From positions 1 through 64,000 of IMG/VR virus record IMGVR_UViG_3300017773_000004: DNA of 64,000 nucleotides; one strand, 5' to 3'. The notes beneath the pieces are model-generated. The model saw nothing but the letters and a program-made list of their open reading frames with translations. It had not been told where the DNA came from and searched no databases. Below are positions 33,540 through 44,003 of the stretch, piece after piece. Each line of letters starts with the position of its first letter. Position 1 is the stretch's first letter. Made by a program: the position numbers and the translations under genes. The DNA comes from a virus.

Positions 33540-35786
33540 ATGTCTGATTTTAAATTAAAATTTTCAATTGCAGAATTATTATCAGACCCAGAAATAGCAG
33601 AAGCAATAGATAATGCTCCTAGACTAAATTCTGCAGAAAGAAATGCTGAGCCTTTGGTACAAGATGTTTTAATTCCAGATCAGCCAGTACTTTTTTCGTT
33701 TGATTCAGATACTCCAAATTTTTTAGATTTACGTTTGGATATGTTCGTGACTCGTAGACACAGTATATTAGAAACAGAAGTAAATGCTATAGATCTTTCA
33801 CAAATACTTAGGATCTCAAAAGAAAATCCAGTAGAATTATTAACTACTATTGATGAAGTGGTAACAGAATTAAAACGCGGTTTCCAAGGAATGAAAGATC
33901 GAATACTTGTAAACGCAGAAGCGGATACTCTTTATGCAAAACAAATATTAAATTTTGAAAATGTACAAGCAGCAGACATAGTCCAAGACTTAACTTTAGA
34001 CAAAGAGTTTTTAAATTCCGCAAGTACAAAAACCTTACTACAATTATTTACTCGACGATCTTTCGATTTTGATGTAGAAGTAATAGAAGAGATAGAAACC
34101 TTTTTACAAGTAAGACGCGAGTTTAAACAGCTTGTACATGTAAATAATACTAATTTATTTAGCGGAAAGCACAATTTAATACGAGATACACTAACTTTAC
34201 AGGATAGTAATACTCAAAAGCCCGGAAAGGGCGGAACATTAAGCTCTGCTCAAACAGAAATATTTGTAGAAATACTTAATAGAACAAAAGCATTTAGAGA
34301 AAGAATACATACAAGACAATTAGTAATTCCTGCAAGAGCTAGAATTGAACGAGATAAAGTTAAAACAAATGCAACTGATATTCGATTTTTTCGAGGGTTA
34401 GGAAAGTTAGATGAAGCATTCGTAGAAGAGTTTGATCCTGCTTTTTTAGTTGGCAAAGGCTTCAAGGAAAGATTATTTACAAAAGAATCGGCACTAACTC
34501 CTAAAGCACGGATAGCAGAAGAGTCAATAGGTATAAAAGATTTTGATGAACGAGATGTATTTAAGGGAGTTCATAATAGTGATCTAGCTGAAACTTCTAT
34601 GAGTAGATTCTTAAAGACTTCTAAAGGTTTCACTCATAAAACATCCATAACAGATACAGACTTAGTAGCTCGAGCAAGAATAGCAGAAGAATTAATAGAG
34701 CTTAATTTAGAGCAACGTAAAAAATTAGATAAAAATCTTGAAGAAGACGTTGTTTTAGAAAGTTTCAGAGACTTCATAGTTTCTTTAATAAAATCAAATA
34801 AAGTAGGTATTTTAGATGACACTATAGTTGCAAAAGCAGACATATTTGAACAAACGTTAAAAACAAATATGTTTACTCAGCTAAAAGTAATTTTACCAGA
34901 AATTGATGAGGTATTACTTAAAAATTTACTTAGTTTCAATCCAAAAAGTAATCTTAATACTAAAGCAAATGTATCTAATGAAGTAATTTATGTAGGTAAG
35001 TCCCAAGAAATCTTTAAAAATATAGTAGAAACTTCTTTTGATATAGATTTAAGAAGAATTGCAGACCCAAAAGACTTTATAGCTTCAGAAGTATTTAGCC
35101 GAAATTCATTTAGTAAAGTATTAGAACTTGAAAGTCAACTAAATGAGCTTATAGTATCTAAAAGTAGAGTTCCTGATGAACTTTTAAGGGATACAATAAA
35201 AGCAATTAGTGAGATACATTTCTATAAATTTGGGCGAAAATTGTTTGAATTTATAAATACAAGATCTACTGTACGGAAAAAAACTTTTGCGAATTTTAAA
35301 AACTCTGTCAGTACAAAAAATCATGAAGAATTACATAGAGTTTTAAGTGAAGGTATTACTTTCGAGAATGCGCAAACAAAAGAAAGTTCTACTATTCACT
35401 CAAACAAAAATTTAGTTGTAGATGTTAATTTTATAGAAAGAATACGAAAATTCTTTGCTAGAAACGATATTAAAAGCAGCGCTAAAGTAAGTCAATCAAT
35501 TATTCTTGCTCGAGTAGTAAAAGACGCTTTATTAGAAAATAGCACTACAGCAGCACTAACAGTGCGAAAAGGATTAGTTAACCGTTTAGATACTGATATA
35601 GATGTAAATGATCCGAATCTAAACAAATTTATAAAAGAATTACACGTGGATACAGCATTTACGAGTATAAAAGGGTCCGCTTGGAACAGGGACAAAGAGT
35701 ATCTGAGCGGCCCATACTATTTAGAAGCATATGTTTCTGATTCACCTGCTGCGCCAGGTGCGCCTGGCTTAGCAAGCCAATTCTAA
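33540..35786 (+). CDS. Large fibrous structural protein with degenerate ~55-residue repeats
   Basis: 748 residues, family not recognised. From about residue 120 to 550 a motif of the form (A/K)-(R/K)-A-(R/D/N)-(I/V)-x-(E/N)-E recurs: at residues 265 (ARARIERD), 322 (KARIAEES), 377 (ARARIAEE), 431 (AKADIFEQ) and 473 (TKANVSNE). Spacing is mostly near 55 residues, and aromatic and charged residues alternate between. The whole is rich in Asp, Lys, Leu and Phe with almost no Cys or Trp. The end is short and collagen-like (SPAAPGAPGLASQF). I read it as an elongated, repeat-built virion protein, perhaps a stalk or spacer in the tail-tip complex. It has no clear ribosome site and is probably coupled to the small gene upstream. 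Confidence 0.55.
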   Translation: MSDFKLKFSIAELLSDPEIAEAIDNAPRLNSAERNAEPLVQDVLIPDQPVLFSFDSDTPNFLDLRLDMFVTRRHSILETEVNAIDLSQILRISKENPVELLTTIDEVVTELKRGFQGMKDRILVNAEADTLYAKQILNFENVQAADIVQDLTLDKEFLNSASTKTLLQLFTRRSFDFDVEVIEEIETFLQVRREFKQLVHVNNTNLFSGKHNLIRDTLTLQDSNTQKPGKGGTLSSAQTEIFVEILNRTKAFRERIHTRQLVIPARARIERDKVKTNATDIRFFRGLGKLDEAFVEEFDPAFLVGKGFKERLFTKESALTPKARIAEESIGIKDFDERDVFKGVHNSDLAETSMSRFLKTSKGFTHKTSITDTDLVARARIAEELIELNLEQRKKLDKNLEEDVVLESFRDFIVSLIKSNKVGILDDTIVAKADIFEQTLKTNMFTQLKVILPEIDEVLLKNLLSFNPKSNLNTKANVSNEVIYVGKSQEIFKNIVETSFDIDLRRIADPKDFIASEVFSRNSFSKVLELESQLNELIVSKSRVPDELLRDTIKAISEIHFYKFGRKLFEFINTRSTVRKKTFANFKNSVSTKNHEELHRVLSEGITFENAQTKESSTIHSNKNLVVDVNFIERIRKFFARNDIKSSAKVSQSIILARVVKDALLENSTTAALTVRKGLVNRLDTDIDVNDPNLNKFIKELHVDTAFTSIKGSAWNRDKEYLSGPYYLEAYVSDSPAAPGAPGLASQF

Positions 35787-35797
35787 GGAGAAATTAA

Positions 35798-37867
35798 ATG
35801 TATAAAGACGATTGTCGATTAAAGGGGGTTGTAAACCTCGTTCTTCGAGATAAGGACGGCAAGGTGAAGCAACATAAAACAATTCGCAATAAAGTAACTG
35901 ATTATGGTATTGCACATATGATTGGCCGCATGATTGATGATAATCAAGATAAAGCGGGAGCTCATATTATGCCACGCATGATGAGTCATATGGGCATCGG
36001 TGTAGGTGCTGCAGGTCAAGATGGTACTCATACTACCACATCTACTCGAGATAGTAATAGTGTTCAAAATCTATATGAAGATAGAACTTTTGGCACTCTT
36101 GATTTGAAAAAAGCATCTGAAGCAGCAACTTTTGATAGAATGCTGCAAAATGAGCGAGGACGTCGAGTTCAGCTCATGAAAGATAGTAGTTTAGCTTCTG
36201 ATTATGCTATTGAGCAAGCTCTTAACTTAACAGCTATTACTGGAGGAGGAGCTGTATATCAAGAAGTAGGCGGTGTAGGATACTTTGTTATTAATAGTAC
36301 AAGTGCAAATGCTGCTCAAATTAAAACTTTTAGAACTCTTCGTGGCGGAGATGCTCTTCGAGTGGTTGGATTACGAGAGACCGCATCAGGTACTCTAGTA
36401 GAACCGGCAGATAGCATGCTTACTATAAAAGAAATTATTAGTGGTAAAGATGCAAATGGAAATACTTTATCAGGTGCGGTTACAATTAAGCTTGATGCAG
36501 TGCTTGGTAACGAGAAAGGGCAGTCTACACTTCTAAAAAATAATACGGATATTGCTAGTGGAATTTCTGCTGGTACACTATTTTTAGATGTAGAGTATGT
36601 TGGACGCTTAAAGAATAAGTCAGAGGAGAGAGCCGATCTTGGATTAAATACTGCTGCATTAATGCATCCTACTTTTGACTCTACGCGAATTCATATGGAT
36701 TTTGGCGGACAAAAAACCTCAACTGGGAAACCTGAAAGTTTTGCGGTTACTACTTTTAGCGGTGGCTCAGGCCAATCTCGAGGCCCATTCCTTGTTGATG
36801 CGGGCGCTTCTGGTCCTTTTGAAAATGATATAAAACTTCTTGGTATTCAAAGAGGTCGAATTGGAGCTTTTTATGAGCGTGAGATTGAAAGACCTCGACT
36901 GTTTAATACTGATAATAGTGCGTCAGGGTTTCCAAATGCTGCAGCTTATAATGATACTTCAGGGCAAGAAACTCCAACTCTAACAGGATATTCTGTTCCA
37001 ATTACAGGAACAAGTCGAGCAGGCTTCCCCTTCTTGGGAACTAGTGAAAACAAACCGGCGGGTCGCGCAGAGGGAGAAGATAGTTTCCTTTTAGGCACTG
37101 TATTTGAGCAGTTTGGCACCTCGGTAGATGGTATTTTCCAAGGCTCTGAACTTGGTGGAAGTATTGTAGAGGATGCAGGAACTCAAGCTGAAGGTTACCC
37201 AAAAAATGAAAATAACTACGGTGTAGTTGGTGGTTTGCAAAAAGTTGGCAACGCTGTAAATTATACTATTCCAACTGCTAATCTACTTAACTATAGCTCA
37301 AATAATGTTTATACTGCGAATGCTCAAGCAGGAACTAAAAAAGTTGGCAAAAGAATTGTTTATATTGGAACTTTCAAGGAGCACAATCCTCGTCTTGAAA
37401 CAGACTATAAGCCTCTTACTGAAGAAGGCATGACAGGTTCTACAGCAAATACTGCGTATACACATATTAACTCACCTCAAGATGGAGTTTACCCGATTAC
37501 AGAAGCGGGTATCTTTAATCATCACAAAAAAGATGTAGGTATTTTCGATATTTTCAATCGTACGATAGGAAGTTCTCCTGCAAATAAAGCAAATCAAGAT
37601 GCTAGAGATGCTAATCAAAATACTGCGATTACAGGGGCTAATCAAACGATTCCTTTAACAATTGGAAAAAATGTTGAGCACCAAGAAGTTAAGGACGTAT
37701 TAACTGGAGGCAACGAAAAAGTTATTGCAAATGCTCGAGGCTTTACCCAAGGTCCGATTACACAAACAATGCTTTGCCGTACTACTTTTGATCCTATTAA
37801 CAAAGCTGTATCGGATACCCTTCAGATTACTTGGTCTGTTCAGCTTACGGATAACAGCGTTTCATAA
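35798..37867 (+). CDS. Structural (tail-tip/fibre) protein, unrecognised
   Basis: 689 residues with a strong ribosome site (TAAGGAGAAA). The N-terminal ~75 residues (CRLKGVVNLVLRDKDGKVKQ, then a His/Met-rich MPRMMSHMGIGVGAAGQDG) resemble a head segment I associate with phage structural proteins in which GIG-x-G is followed by a Thr/Ser-rich loop. The middle and C-terminus are beta-rich, with TYSVPITGTSRAG-like stretches and a terminal LQITWSVQLTDNSVS strand. No enzymatic motif is seen. Position between the repeat protein and the first fibre suggests it joins fibres to the tail. Confidence 0.55.
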   Translation: MYKDDCRLKGVVNLVLRDKDGKVKQHKTIRNKVTDYGIAHMIGRMIDDNQDKAGAHIMPRMMSHMGIGVGAAGQDGTHTTTSTRDSNSVQNLYEDRTFGTLDLKKASEAATFDRMLQNERGRRVQLMKDSSLASDYAIEQALNLTAITGGGAVYQEVGGVGYFVINSTSANAAQIKTFRTLRGGDALRVVGLRETASGTLVEPADSMLTIKEIISGKDANGNTLSGAVTIKLDAVLGNEKGQSTLLKNNTDIASGISAGTLFLDVEYVGRLKNKSEERADLGLNTAALMHPTFDSTRIHMDFGGQKTSTGKPESFAVTTFSGGSGQSRGPFLVDAGASGPFENDIKLLGIQRGRIGAFYEREIERPRLFNTDNSASGFPNAAAYNDTSGQETPTLTGYSVPITGTSRAGFPFLGTSENKPAGRAEGEDSFLLGTVFEQFGTSVDGIFQGSELGGSIVEDAGTQAEGYPKNENNYGVVGGLQKVGNAVNYTIPTANLLNYSSNNVYTANAQAGTKKVGKRIVYIGTFKEHNPRLETDYKPLTEEGMTGSTANTAYTHINSPQDGVYPITEAGIFNHHKKDVGIFDIFNRTIGSSPANKANQDARDANQNTAITGANQTIPLTIGKNVEHQEVKDVLTGGNEKVIANARGFTQGPITQTMLCRTTFDPINKAVSDTLQITWSVQLTDNSVS

Positions 37868-37877
37868 GAGACCGTAA

Positions 37878-39812
37878 ATGAGTTCACCTACCTTTCCCGC
37901 AGGTCCGTCTAATGGACAGGCTCACACTGAGTTCGGTATTACTTGGAATTACAATTCCAGTTCCGGCCTGTGGGAAAGTGCTATTGGTGAAAATACAACT
38001 GTAGTTACTAAAAATAAACTTCAAGAGTACACTTTTGGAGCAACAAACCTTACTGATGTTGCCTCTAAATTATCCCATCAACTTTTAAGCATTGAAGAAG
38101 TTGATAGTAATATTGTAAATTTAAAACAAGCACTATTAAATTCTGAATTTGAGTTTCAAAGATTAAATACAGGTATACATAGTCGTGTAGATACTGGGCT
38201 TGCCCGTATATTTACACTAGAAAAGCAGCTAGGAGGAGCAGCGGCTCCTGGAGCAAATGAAAGTACAAGTCTTGCAGCACTCACAACTTCGACAAAAACA
38301 AACTTAATTGCTGCAATTAATACTTTAGCCCCGAAAGCGGGGCCTTCTTTTACAACTAACGGAAATATTCCTGCGAGTTTTGATCATTTTCCAGACCTAC
38401 CAGTACAAAGTTCAAAATCTATATTAACCAGGAATACTGTAGCACCTTCAGATAGCCCTATTTTTACAGGGGCTCCGTCAATGACAGCAAGTCCGGTTTT
38501 AACGGATGAAAGTACAAAAATTTCAACAACCTTGTACACAGCACAAAAAATTAGAACGGAATTACAAAATACTTCAGTTAGTATTGTTCCTGAAAATGCG
38601 AATGTAGTTCTTGATTTAGGTGCGTCTGGAAAAGAATTTAATGATATTTATATTAAGGGAGATATTCTTCCAAAAACAGATCAACAAAATATAGGAAGCG
38701 CTACACAGCCTTTTGGAACAATATTTGCAAATACTGGTAGACTTGCAATCAATACTCTGTTTATTGGTGATGACTCAATTTCTGGTAATGCAAATGGAGG
38801 TGTAAATCTTCCCGACGGTACTTCAATTGGAGACGCAGAAAATGTAATCTCTAGTGGAATTTTTTCAACTATACTTGATGAGAAAATCTCAAAAGCTACA
38901 GGATACACTAAGTTAAGAGGTACTTTTAGTTCAGCAGGCTCAGTAATATCTGCAAGAACTCCGGTGTGCTTAGACTCAAACGGCGAATTAGTAGATGTAG
39001 TAGGCGGAGATCTAAATTCTTTTATAGGATTTACAGAGGCCCGAATCGAAGGAAATGGAAGTGGATTTGTAATTGTACATGGCCCCGTAACAGGTTTTAG
39101 TAATTTAACGGCAAATAGTGTTTATCATATAACTACTGGGGGAGTTTTAACAGAAACCTCATCAAGCACGACAAAAAAGGTAGGAATAGCAACAAGTACA
39201 ACAGAGTTATTTTTATTTAGTACACCAATTGATCCATATATACTAAATAAAGATAAAGTAAGTTTATCAGATTTTTCTATTTCTACACTGGCAGCTAGTT
39301 CTAATGGTGGATTGAGCTATAATGCTGCAACAGGAGTGTTTTCTTTTACTCCTCCAAATTTAGGAATTTTTGCTGAAAAAGCAAGTCCTGCATTAACAGG
39401 TACTCCAACAGCACCTACTGCAGGAGTGGGTGATAATCCTTCCACGCAAATTGCTACAACAGCATATGTAACAAGTAAAATTGCAGCAACTGCTCCAAGT
39501 CAGCACAACGCAAATCTTACAGGAACACCAACTGCTCCAACGGCAGGTACAAGTGAAGAAAGTACACAAATTGCAACAACCGCATATGTTGCAAATAAAA
39601 TTGCAGCTACCCCATTAAATACATTATCAGATGTTGTTATAAATAATCCTTTAAATGGACATGGAATCGTATATAATTCTACTACATCAAGATTTGAAAA
39701 TGGACTAGTAGGCGGAGGCGGTGGTGCAGGAATAGACTTTATAGTGGATGGAGGTACAGCTACAACAGCTGCAACTTCTATTCAGATAATACTAGACGGG
39801 GGCAGTGCATAG
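37878..39812 (+). CDS. Tail fibre protein with shared N-terminal signature (fibre 1)
   Basis: 644 residues. The first ~35 residues (SSPTFPAGPSNGQAHTEFGI, then WNYNSSSGLWESA) are a variant of the signature found on six other proteins here. The centre is beta-rich. The C-terminal half has two copies of a tail-fibre repeat, LTGTPTAPTAG followed by STQIATTAYV. A glycine-rich end (GGGGGAGIDFIVDGG) closes the protein, and its stop overlaps the next fibre start by one base. Likely a trimeric fibre; the final residues resemble a trimerisation or attachment tip. Confidence 0.72.
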   Translation: MSSPTFPAGPSNGQAHTEFGITWNYNSSSGLWESAIGENTTVVTKNKLQEYTFGATNLTDVASKLSHQLLSIEEVDSNIVNLKQALLNSEFEFQRLNTGIHSRVDTGLARIFTLEKQLGGAAAPGANESTSLAALTTSTKTNLIAAINTLAPKAGPSFTTNGNIPASFDHFPDLPVQSSKSILTRNTVAPSDSPIFTGAPSMTASPVLTDESTKISTTLYTAQKIRTELQNTSVSIVPENANVVLDLGASGKEFNDIYIKGDILPKTDQQNIGSATQPFGTIFANTGRLAINTLFIGDDSISGNANGGVNLPDGTSIGDAENVISSGIFSTILDEKISKATGYTKLRGTFSSAGSVISARTPVCLDSNGELVDVVGGDLNSFIGFTEARIEGNGSGFVIVHGPVTGFSNLTANSVYHITTGGVLTETSSSTTKKVGIATSTTELFLFSTPIDPYILNKDKVSLSDFSISTLAASSNGGLSYNAATGVFSFTPPNLGIFAEKASPALTGTPTAPTAGVGDNPSTQIATTAYVTSKIAATAPSQHNANLTGTPTAPTAGTSEESTQIATTAYVANKIAATPLNTLSDVVINNPLNGHGIVYNSTTSRFENGLVGGGGGAGIDFIVDGGTATTAATSIQIILDGGSA

Positions 39813-42736
39813 TGGCAATAGCAAGAATACAACTAAGACGAGATACTGCCTCTGCATGGACTACTGCAAATACTGTTCTTAATGCGGGCGAGCTCGGCTT
39901 AGAAACAGATACTAAAAAGATAAAAGTTGGAGACGGTACAAATAGTTGGCAAAATCTAGACTATATTGTGTATGAAAAAGCTTTTTCTGACCTAACGTCT
40001 ACTCCAACCACTATAGCTGGATATGGCATTACTGACGCATTTGATGGAGCTTTTAACAGCTTATCAGGTAAGCCCACAACTGTAGCAGGATATGGTATTA
40101 GTGATGCACTTACTGGGGTATCTTTTGCTCAAGTAACAGGCAAACCAACAACTGTAGCAGGATATGGTATTAGTGATGCTCTAACTTCTGTTACTTTTGG
40201 AATAATTCAAAATCGACCAACCACCCTAGCGGGATATGGTATTACCGATGCTTTTGACGGAGTATTTAGTTCTTTAACAGGTAAGCCAACTACCCTAGCG
40301 GGATATGGTATTACCGATGCTTTTGACGGAGTATTTAGTTCTTTAACAGGTAAGCCAACCACCCTAGCGGGATATGGTATTACAGATGCTTTTGACGGAG
40401 TATTTAGTTCTTTAACAGGTAAGCCAACTACTCTTGCTGGGTATGCAATTACAGATGCCGCTCCGCTGGCCTCCCCGGCTCTTACAGGAACTCCAACAGC
40501 TCCTACCGCGGCAAATGGTACAAACACGACTCAAATTGCTACAACCGCATTTGTTAATACGGCACTTACTCCGTACGCAGAAATAGATGCAACTGCAAAA
40601 TTGTACTTTCAAGAAACTGCTCCTACAATACTGGCATTAGATGAAGTATGGCTTGATACTAATGCAGGAGCGTTTTATAAAGCTAGTCCAGGCTCTTCAA
40701 CAGTTCCTCTTGATAGTAGTTTAGTTTCATCTTCTTCAGCAAGTGTAACTATTCCTGCCGCAGGAGCAACAGATACAAGATTAGAACTATCTGCGGGTAC
40801 TCCTTTTGGAAGTATAACCTTCAATATTCCTGTATTTCTAGAAGCTTTTTCTTCTACAGGCAGTAATCAGCCTACTTTAGGCACTTTAACATATCACGAT
40901 AATACTACTGCGACTGCAAATACTACAAGTATAACTAGAGCTTCTGGAAATGCTTTAGATAAGAAAGTAAAAAGTTTTACATACTACTCCGGCGGTATAA
41001 GTAATTCAAATGTTTCCCATATGACAATAACAGTTTCTGGGAAACCTGAATGGCAAGTACAAGAAAGTCATATTCAATCAAAAGTTGATGCAGTAATAGA
41101 CTCTGCTCCAGGAGCTTTAGATACTTTAAATGAATTAGCTGCTGCTCTTGGGGACGATGCAAACTTTTCTACAACATTAACAAATACCCTAGCAACGAAA
41201 GCCCCTTTAGCTTCTCCTGCTCTTACAGGAACTCCAACAGCTCCTACTGCTTCAGCGGGATCAAATACAACTCAAATTGCAACAGCAGCATTTGTAACAG
41301 GTGCGATTGCAAGTAAAATTGCACTTACAGATTTAAGTGTAACACAAAACTCTGCTTCCGGAACAGGAGCATTGTCTTATAATAACTCAACTGGAGTATT
41401 TAGCTATACTCCTCCCTCTACAGTAACTTTTGCCAATATTAGTGGTAAACCTACAACTGTAGCAGGATACGGTATTGCTGACGCACTCACAACAGGTGCA
41501 GATGCAGATATTGGCAGTAATGATTTTATTACAACTGGAAAAGCATATTTTGCAAATATGTTTGCCAATACAAACAATCTTCCAAGTGCTACAACATATC
41601 ATGGCATGTTTGCCCATGTACACGCCACTGGAGCAGGATACTTTGCCCATGGAGGTAGCTGGGTACGCTTAGCAAACCATAGCGAATTATTTAGTGGATC
41701 TTTTACAGCTCTTAGCAATAAACCAACTACTGTAGCAGGCTATGGAATTACTGATGCATTTGATGGTGCATATAGTAGTCTTACAGGAAGACCCACTACT
41801 TTATCTGGATTTGGTATTACAGATGCTGCACCTTTAGCCTCTCCAACCTTTACAGGAACTCCTGCAGGTCCAACTGCTACAAGTGGTACAAATACAACAC
41901 AGCTTGCTACTACAGCATTTGTTCAAGCCGCTATTTCAGGATTTAGTGCTGGTGCAAATGTATCCGTATCTACTTCTGCTCCAAGTAGTCCAGCAGCAGG
42001 AGACTTATGGTTTGATTCAAGTGAGCTAATACTTTATGTATACTATGCTGATGGAACTTCCAACCAGTGGGTGCAAACAAACCCAAGCTCTGTACAATCA
42101 GGTGGTTTTGATGGTGCATTTAGTAGTCTTACAGGAAAGCCTAATACTATATCTGGGTATGGGATAACAGATGCTGCGCCTACAAACTCACCAAGTTTCA
42201 CAGGTACACCAAGTGCTCCGACTGCATCAAGTGGAACAAATACTGGACAGATAGCAACAACAGCTTTTGTACAGCAAGAAGTATCTTCCGCGGGTGGCTA
42301 TAATGATGCGTCTGTAAATACTCACTTAAACAGAAGTACTGCGGCAACTGGAGAAGTACTAAGCTGGAATGGTAGTGATTATGATTGGGTGGCGCAGCCT
42401 ACAATTCCTGCTCAAGAATTTATTAAGGCATATAGATTTGATGGGACACTATCTACGAATACTGGAACAAAAAGACTTTATGTACAAAAAGCATATACTT
42501 TAAAAAGTGTTCATGCTTATGTTGATACTGCATCTGCAGGTGCTGCAATAAATATTACTATAAATAAAAATGGATCAAGTCTACAGACTTTAAGCATAAC
42601 AGCAGGAGCTACAGTAGCAAGTGTAACTTCATTAAATCACTCAGTTGCTGCAAATAATTATTTAACAATTGATATAACTCAGGTAGGCTCTTCAACAGCG
42701 GGCGAAAATTTATACCTAGTGTTTACATTTAACTAA
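39812..42736 (+). CDS. Long tail fibre with tropism-determinant-type N-terminus and tandem repeats (fibre 2)
   Basis: 974 residues from GTG 39812. The N-terminus MAIARIQLRRDTASAWTTAN, followed by LNAGELGLETDTKKIKVGDG, matches the N-terminal domain of phage major tropism determinants and related fibres, a virion-docking module. A shaft follows, made of 23-residue units (SSLTGKPTTLAGYGITDAFDGVF) and LTGTPTAPTA/TTQIATTAFV units, interrupted by a beta-sandwich module at about 275-440. The block FITTGKAYFANMFA to YFAHGGSWVRLAN recurs in the 44,588 fibre. The C-terminus (about 870-974) is a distinct beta domain. The long repeat shaft implies an extended rod. Confidence 0.8.
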   Translation: MAIARIQLRRDTASAWTTANTVLNAGELGLETDTKKIKVGDGTNSWQNLDYIVYEKAFSDLTSTPTTIAGYGITDAFDGAFNSLSGKPTTVAGYGISDALTGVSFAQVTGKPTTVAGYGISDALTSVTFGIIQNRPTTLAGYGITDAFDGVFSSLTGKPTTLAGYGITDAFDGVFSSLTGKPTTLAGYGITDAFDGVFSSLTGKPTTLAGYAITDAAPLASPALTGTPTAPTAANGTNTTQIATTAFVNTALTPYAEIDATAKLYFQETAPTILALDEVWLDTNAGAFYKASPGSSTVPLDSSLVSSSSASVTIPAAGATDTRLELSAGTPFGSITFNIPVFLEAFSSTGSNQPTLGTLTYHDNTTATANTTSITRASGNALDKKVKSFTYYSGGISNSNVSHMTITVSGKPEWQVQESHIQSKVDAVIDSAPGALDTLNELAAALGDDANFSTTLTNTLATKAPLASPALTGTPTAPTASAGSNTTQIATAAFVTGAIASKIALTDLSVTQNSASGTGALSYNNSTGVFSYTPPSTVTFANISGKPTTVAGYGIADALTTGADADIGSNDFITTGKAYFANMFANTNNLPSATTYHGMFAHVHATGAGYFAHGGSWVRLANHSELFSGSFTALSNKPTTVAGYGITDAFDGAYSSLTGRPTTLSGFGITDAAPLASPTFTGTPAGPTATSGTNTTQLATTAFVQAAISGFSAGANVSVSTSAPSSPAAGDLWFDSSELILYVYYADGTSNQWVQTNPSSVQSGGFDGAFSSLTGKPNTISGYGITDAAPTNSPSFTGTPSAPTASSGTNTGQIATTAFVQQEVSSAGGYNDASVNTHLNRSTAATGEVLSWNGSDYDWVAQPTIPAQEFIKAYRFDGTLSTNTGTKRLYVQKAYTLKSVHAYVDTASAGAAINITINKNGSSLQTLSITAGATVASVTSLNHSVAANNYLTIDITQVGSSTAGENLYLVFTFN
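40217..40440 (+). repeat. 69-bp tandem repeat in fibre 2
   Basis: The unit beginning CCAAC(C/T)ACCCTAGCGGGATA recurs at 40217, 40286, 40355 and, more diverged, 40424. The period is exactly 69 bp (23 codons). The first three units are nearly identical, so the copy number has probably changed recently. It encodes fibre shaft repeats and keeps frame in any copy number. Confidence 0.9.
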
Positions 42737-42747
42737 GGAGAAAATAT

Positions 42748-44001
42748 ATGTATGCTAAATTAGTATTCCCCGGCGACACCAAAACAGGGGAGCAGGTTAG
42801 GGACATTGTAAGGCTAATTACAAGCTCTACATCAAGTACTGCAAGCCTTTCAGGACTTGAGTTTATTACAACCGCACAATCTACAGTATCGGGCGGAAAT
42901 AGCGGATGGAGTTTACACTCTAGTTCGCCTTCTATTCCAAGTTCGGGAACAGCTGTAAGTGCAGCAGACTCAAACTTTACACTAGAAGCTCCGTGTGTGA
43001 CGAGTGGAAAGACAAAGTACTGCAGTATTCATGTAAATGGAAGCTGGACTCATGCGGCTGCAACTCATACAGGGGATGATTTTGCATTTACACTGGCAAG
43101 TGTTGTAGATCCTGGTGCTGCTACCGAATTAATCAGTAATGGCTATAGTAGTACGAATTCTGCTTATGGCGAAAACTATGGAATCTGCGGAAATACAGAG
43201 CATTCAGATCAAGGAATTCACATCTTTGCAGATAACCGAAGAATTATTATTCATGGAAAAGATGGAAAAAACCATACTGTAACATTAATTAATGGAGAAT
43301 TTGCTGAAACCGATACCACAACTCGATATACTCTTGTTCCTCAAGCTCAAATGTGTTTAAGTAGTATGTATCATATTTCAGACACAAGAAATGTTAGTTA
43401 TCGAGGAGATACTTATACTCCTTGGGACAGCTTTAGCTATACAGTTCCTTTTATTAGCTTTTTAGAGTCAATGTACTCTTATCAAAGTGGTTGGACTGGA
43501 AAAATAAGATTTACAGGGTGGCATCAATATAATGATAGAGCTACTTATGGTGGAAAATGTCGTTATCGTAGCCGTATTGACGATGGAACTCAATATGGAG
43601 ATTCAACTTTAGAGTCCTCTCTTGGCTACGGAAGAGCACATATGGGGTATGAAATGCTTGATTGGCCTCAAATTTATATGTTTGGGCCAAATCAGTATAA
43701 CCAAGGATGGAATGATAACTCTAATTATGATAGTAGATTCGGAAGAGCTGCCTCAGGTGCTGTAGAGTATGATTCAAGTGGAAATGCAGGACTTGCTTTG
43801 TACAAAATGTGGTGGTCATCCCCTTCTTGCTGGAATTCAGATAAACAAGTTTTTTCTGATCTTTGTAATATTTGGAGATGTGCAGGCGGTCTAGGATCAG
43901 ACGGCGACACTGTAACTATTGGTAGTAATACTTATGTTTATTTACAGCAGAATCCTACAACTCCTGATACTCTCGGCGGATTTTTAATTAAAAGGACTTA
44001 A
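42748..44001 (+). CDS. Putative adhesin / fibre-tip protein
   Basis: 417 residues with a strong ribosome site. The N-terminal ~55 residues (YAKLVFPGDTKTGEQVRDIV, then RLITSSTSS) are unlike the other fibres and may be a separate docking module. The rest is rich in Tyr, Trp, Gly, Ser and Asn with several Cys and a WHQYNDRATYGGKCRYRSRI segment, a composition typical of exposed receptor-binding heads. No known fold is recognised. It follows the long fibre and precedes the three-repeat mini-protein. Confidence 0.55.
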   Translation: MYAKLVFPGDTKTGEQVRDIVRLITSSTSSTASLSGLEFITTAQSTVSGGNSGWSLHSSSPSIPSSGTAVSAADSNFTLEAPCVTSGKTKYCSIHVNGSWTHAAATHTGDDFAFTLASVVDPGAATELISNGYSSTNSAYGENYGICGNTEHSDQGIHIFADNRRIIIHGKDGKNHTVTLINGEFAETDTTTRYTLVPQAQMCLSSMYHISDTRNVSYRGDTYTPWDSFSYTVPFISFLESMYSYQSGWTGKIRFTGWHQYNDRATYGGKCRYRSRIDDGTQYGDSTLESSLGYGRAHMGYEMLDWPQIYMFGPNQYNQGWNDNSNYDSRFGRAASGAVEYDSSGNAGLALYKMWWSSPSCWNSDKQVFSDLCNIWRCAGGLGSDGDTVTIGSNTYVYLQQNPTTPDTLGGFLIKRT

Positions 44002-44003
44002 TT

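Noticed and set aside
40217-40440. Tandem repeats considered as a CRISPR array
   Set aside because: The whole 69-bp unit is repeated without unique spacers, and it codes in frame for fibre shaft units.
40207-40527. Open frame of 106 codons on the minus strand inside fibre 2
   Set aside because: It mirrors the 69-bp tandem repeat of the fibre on the other strand. It has no ribosome site and its repeats simply follow those of the real gene.
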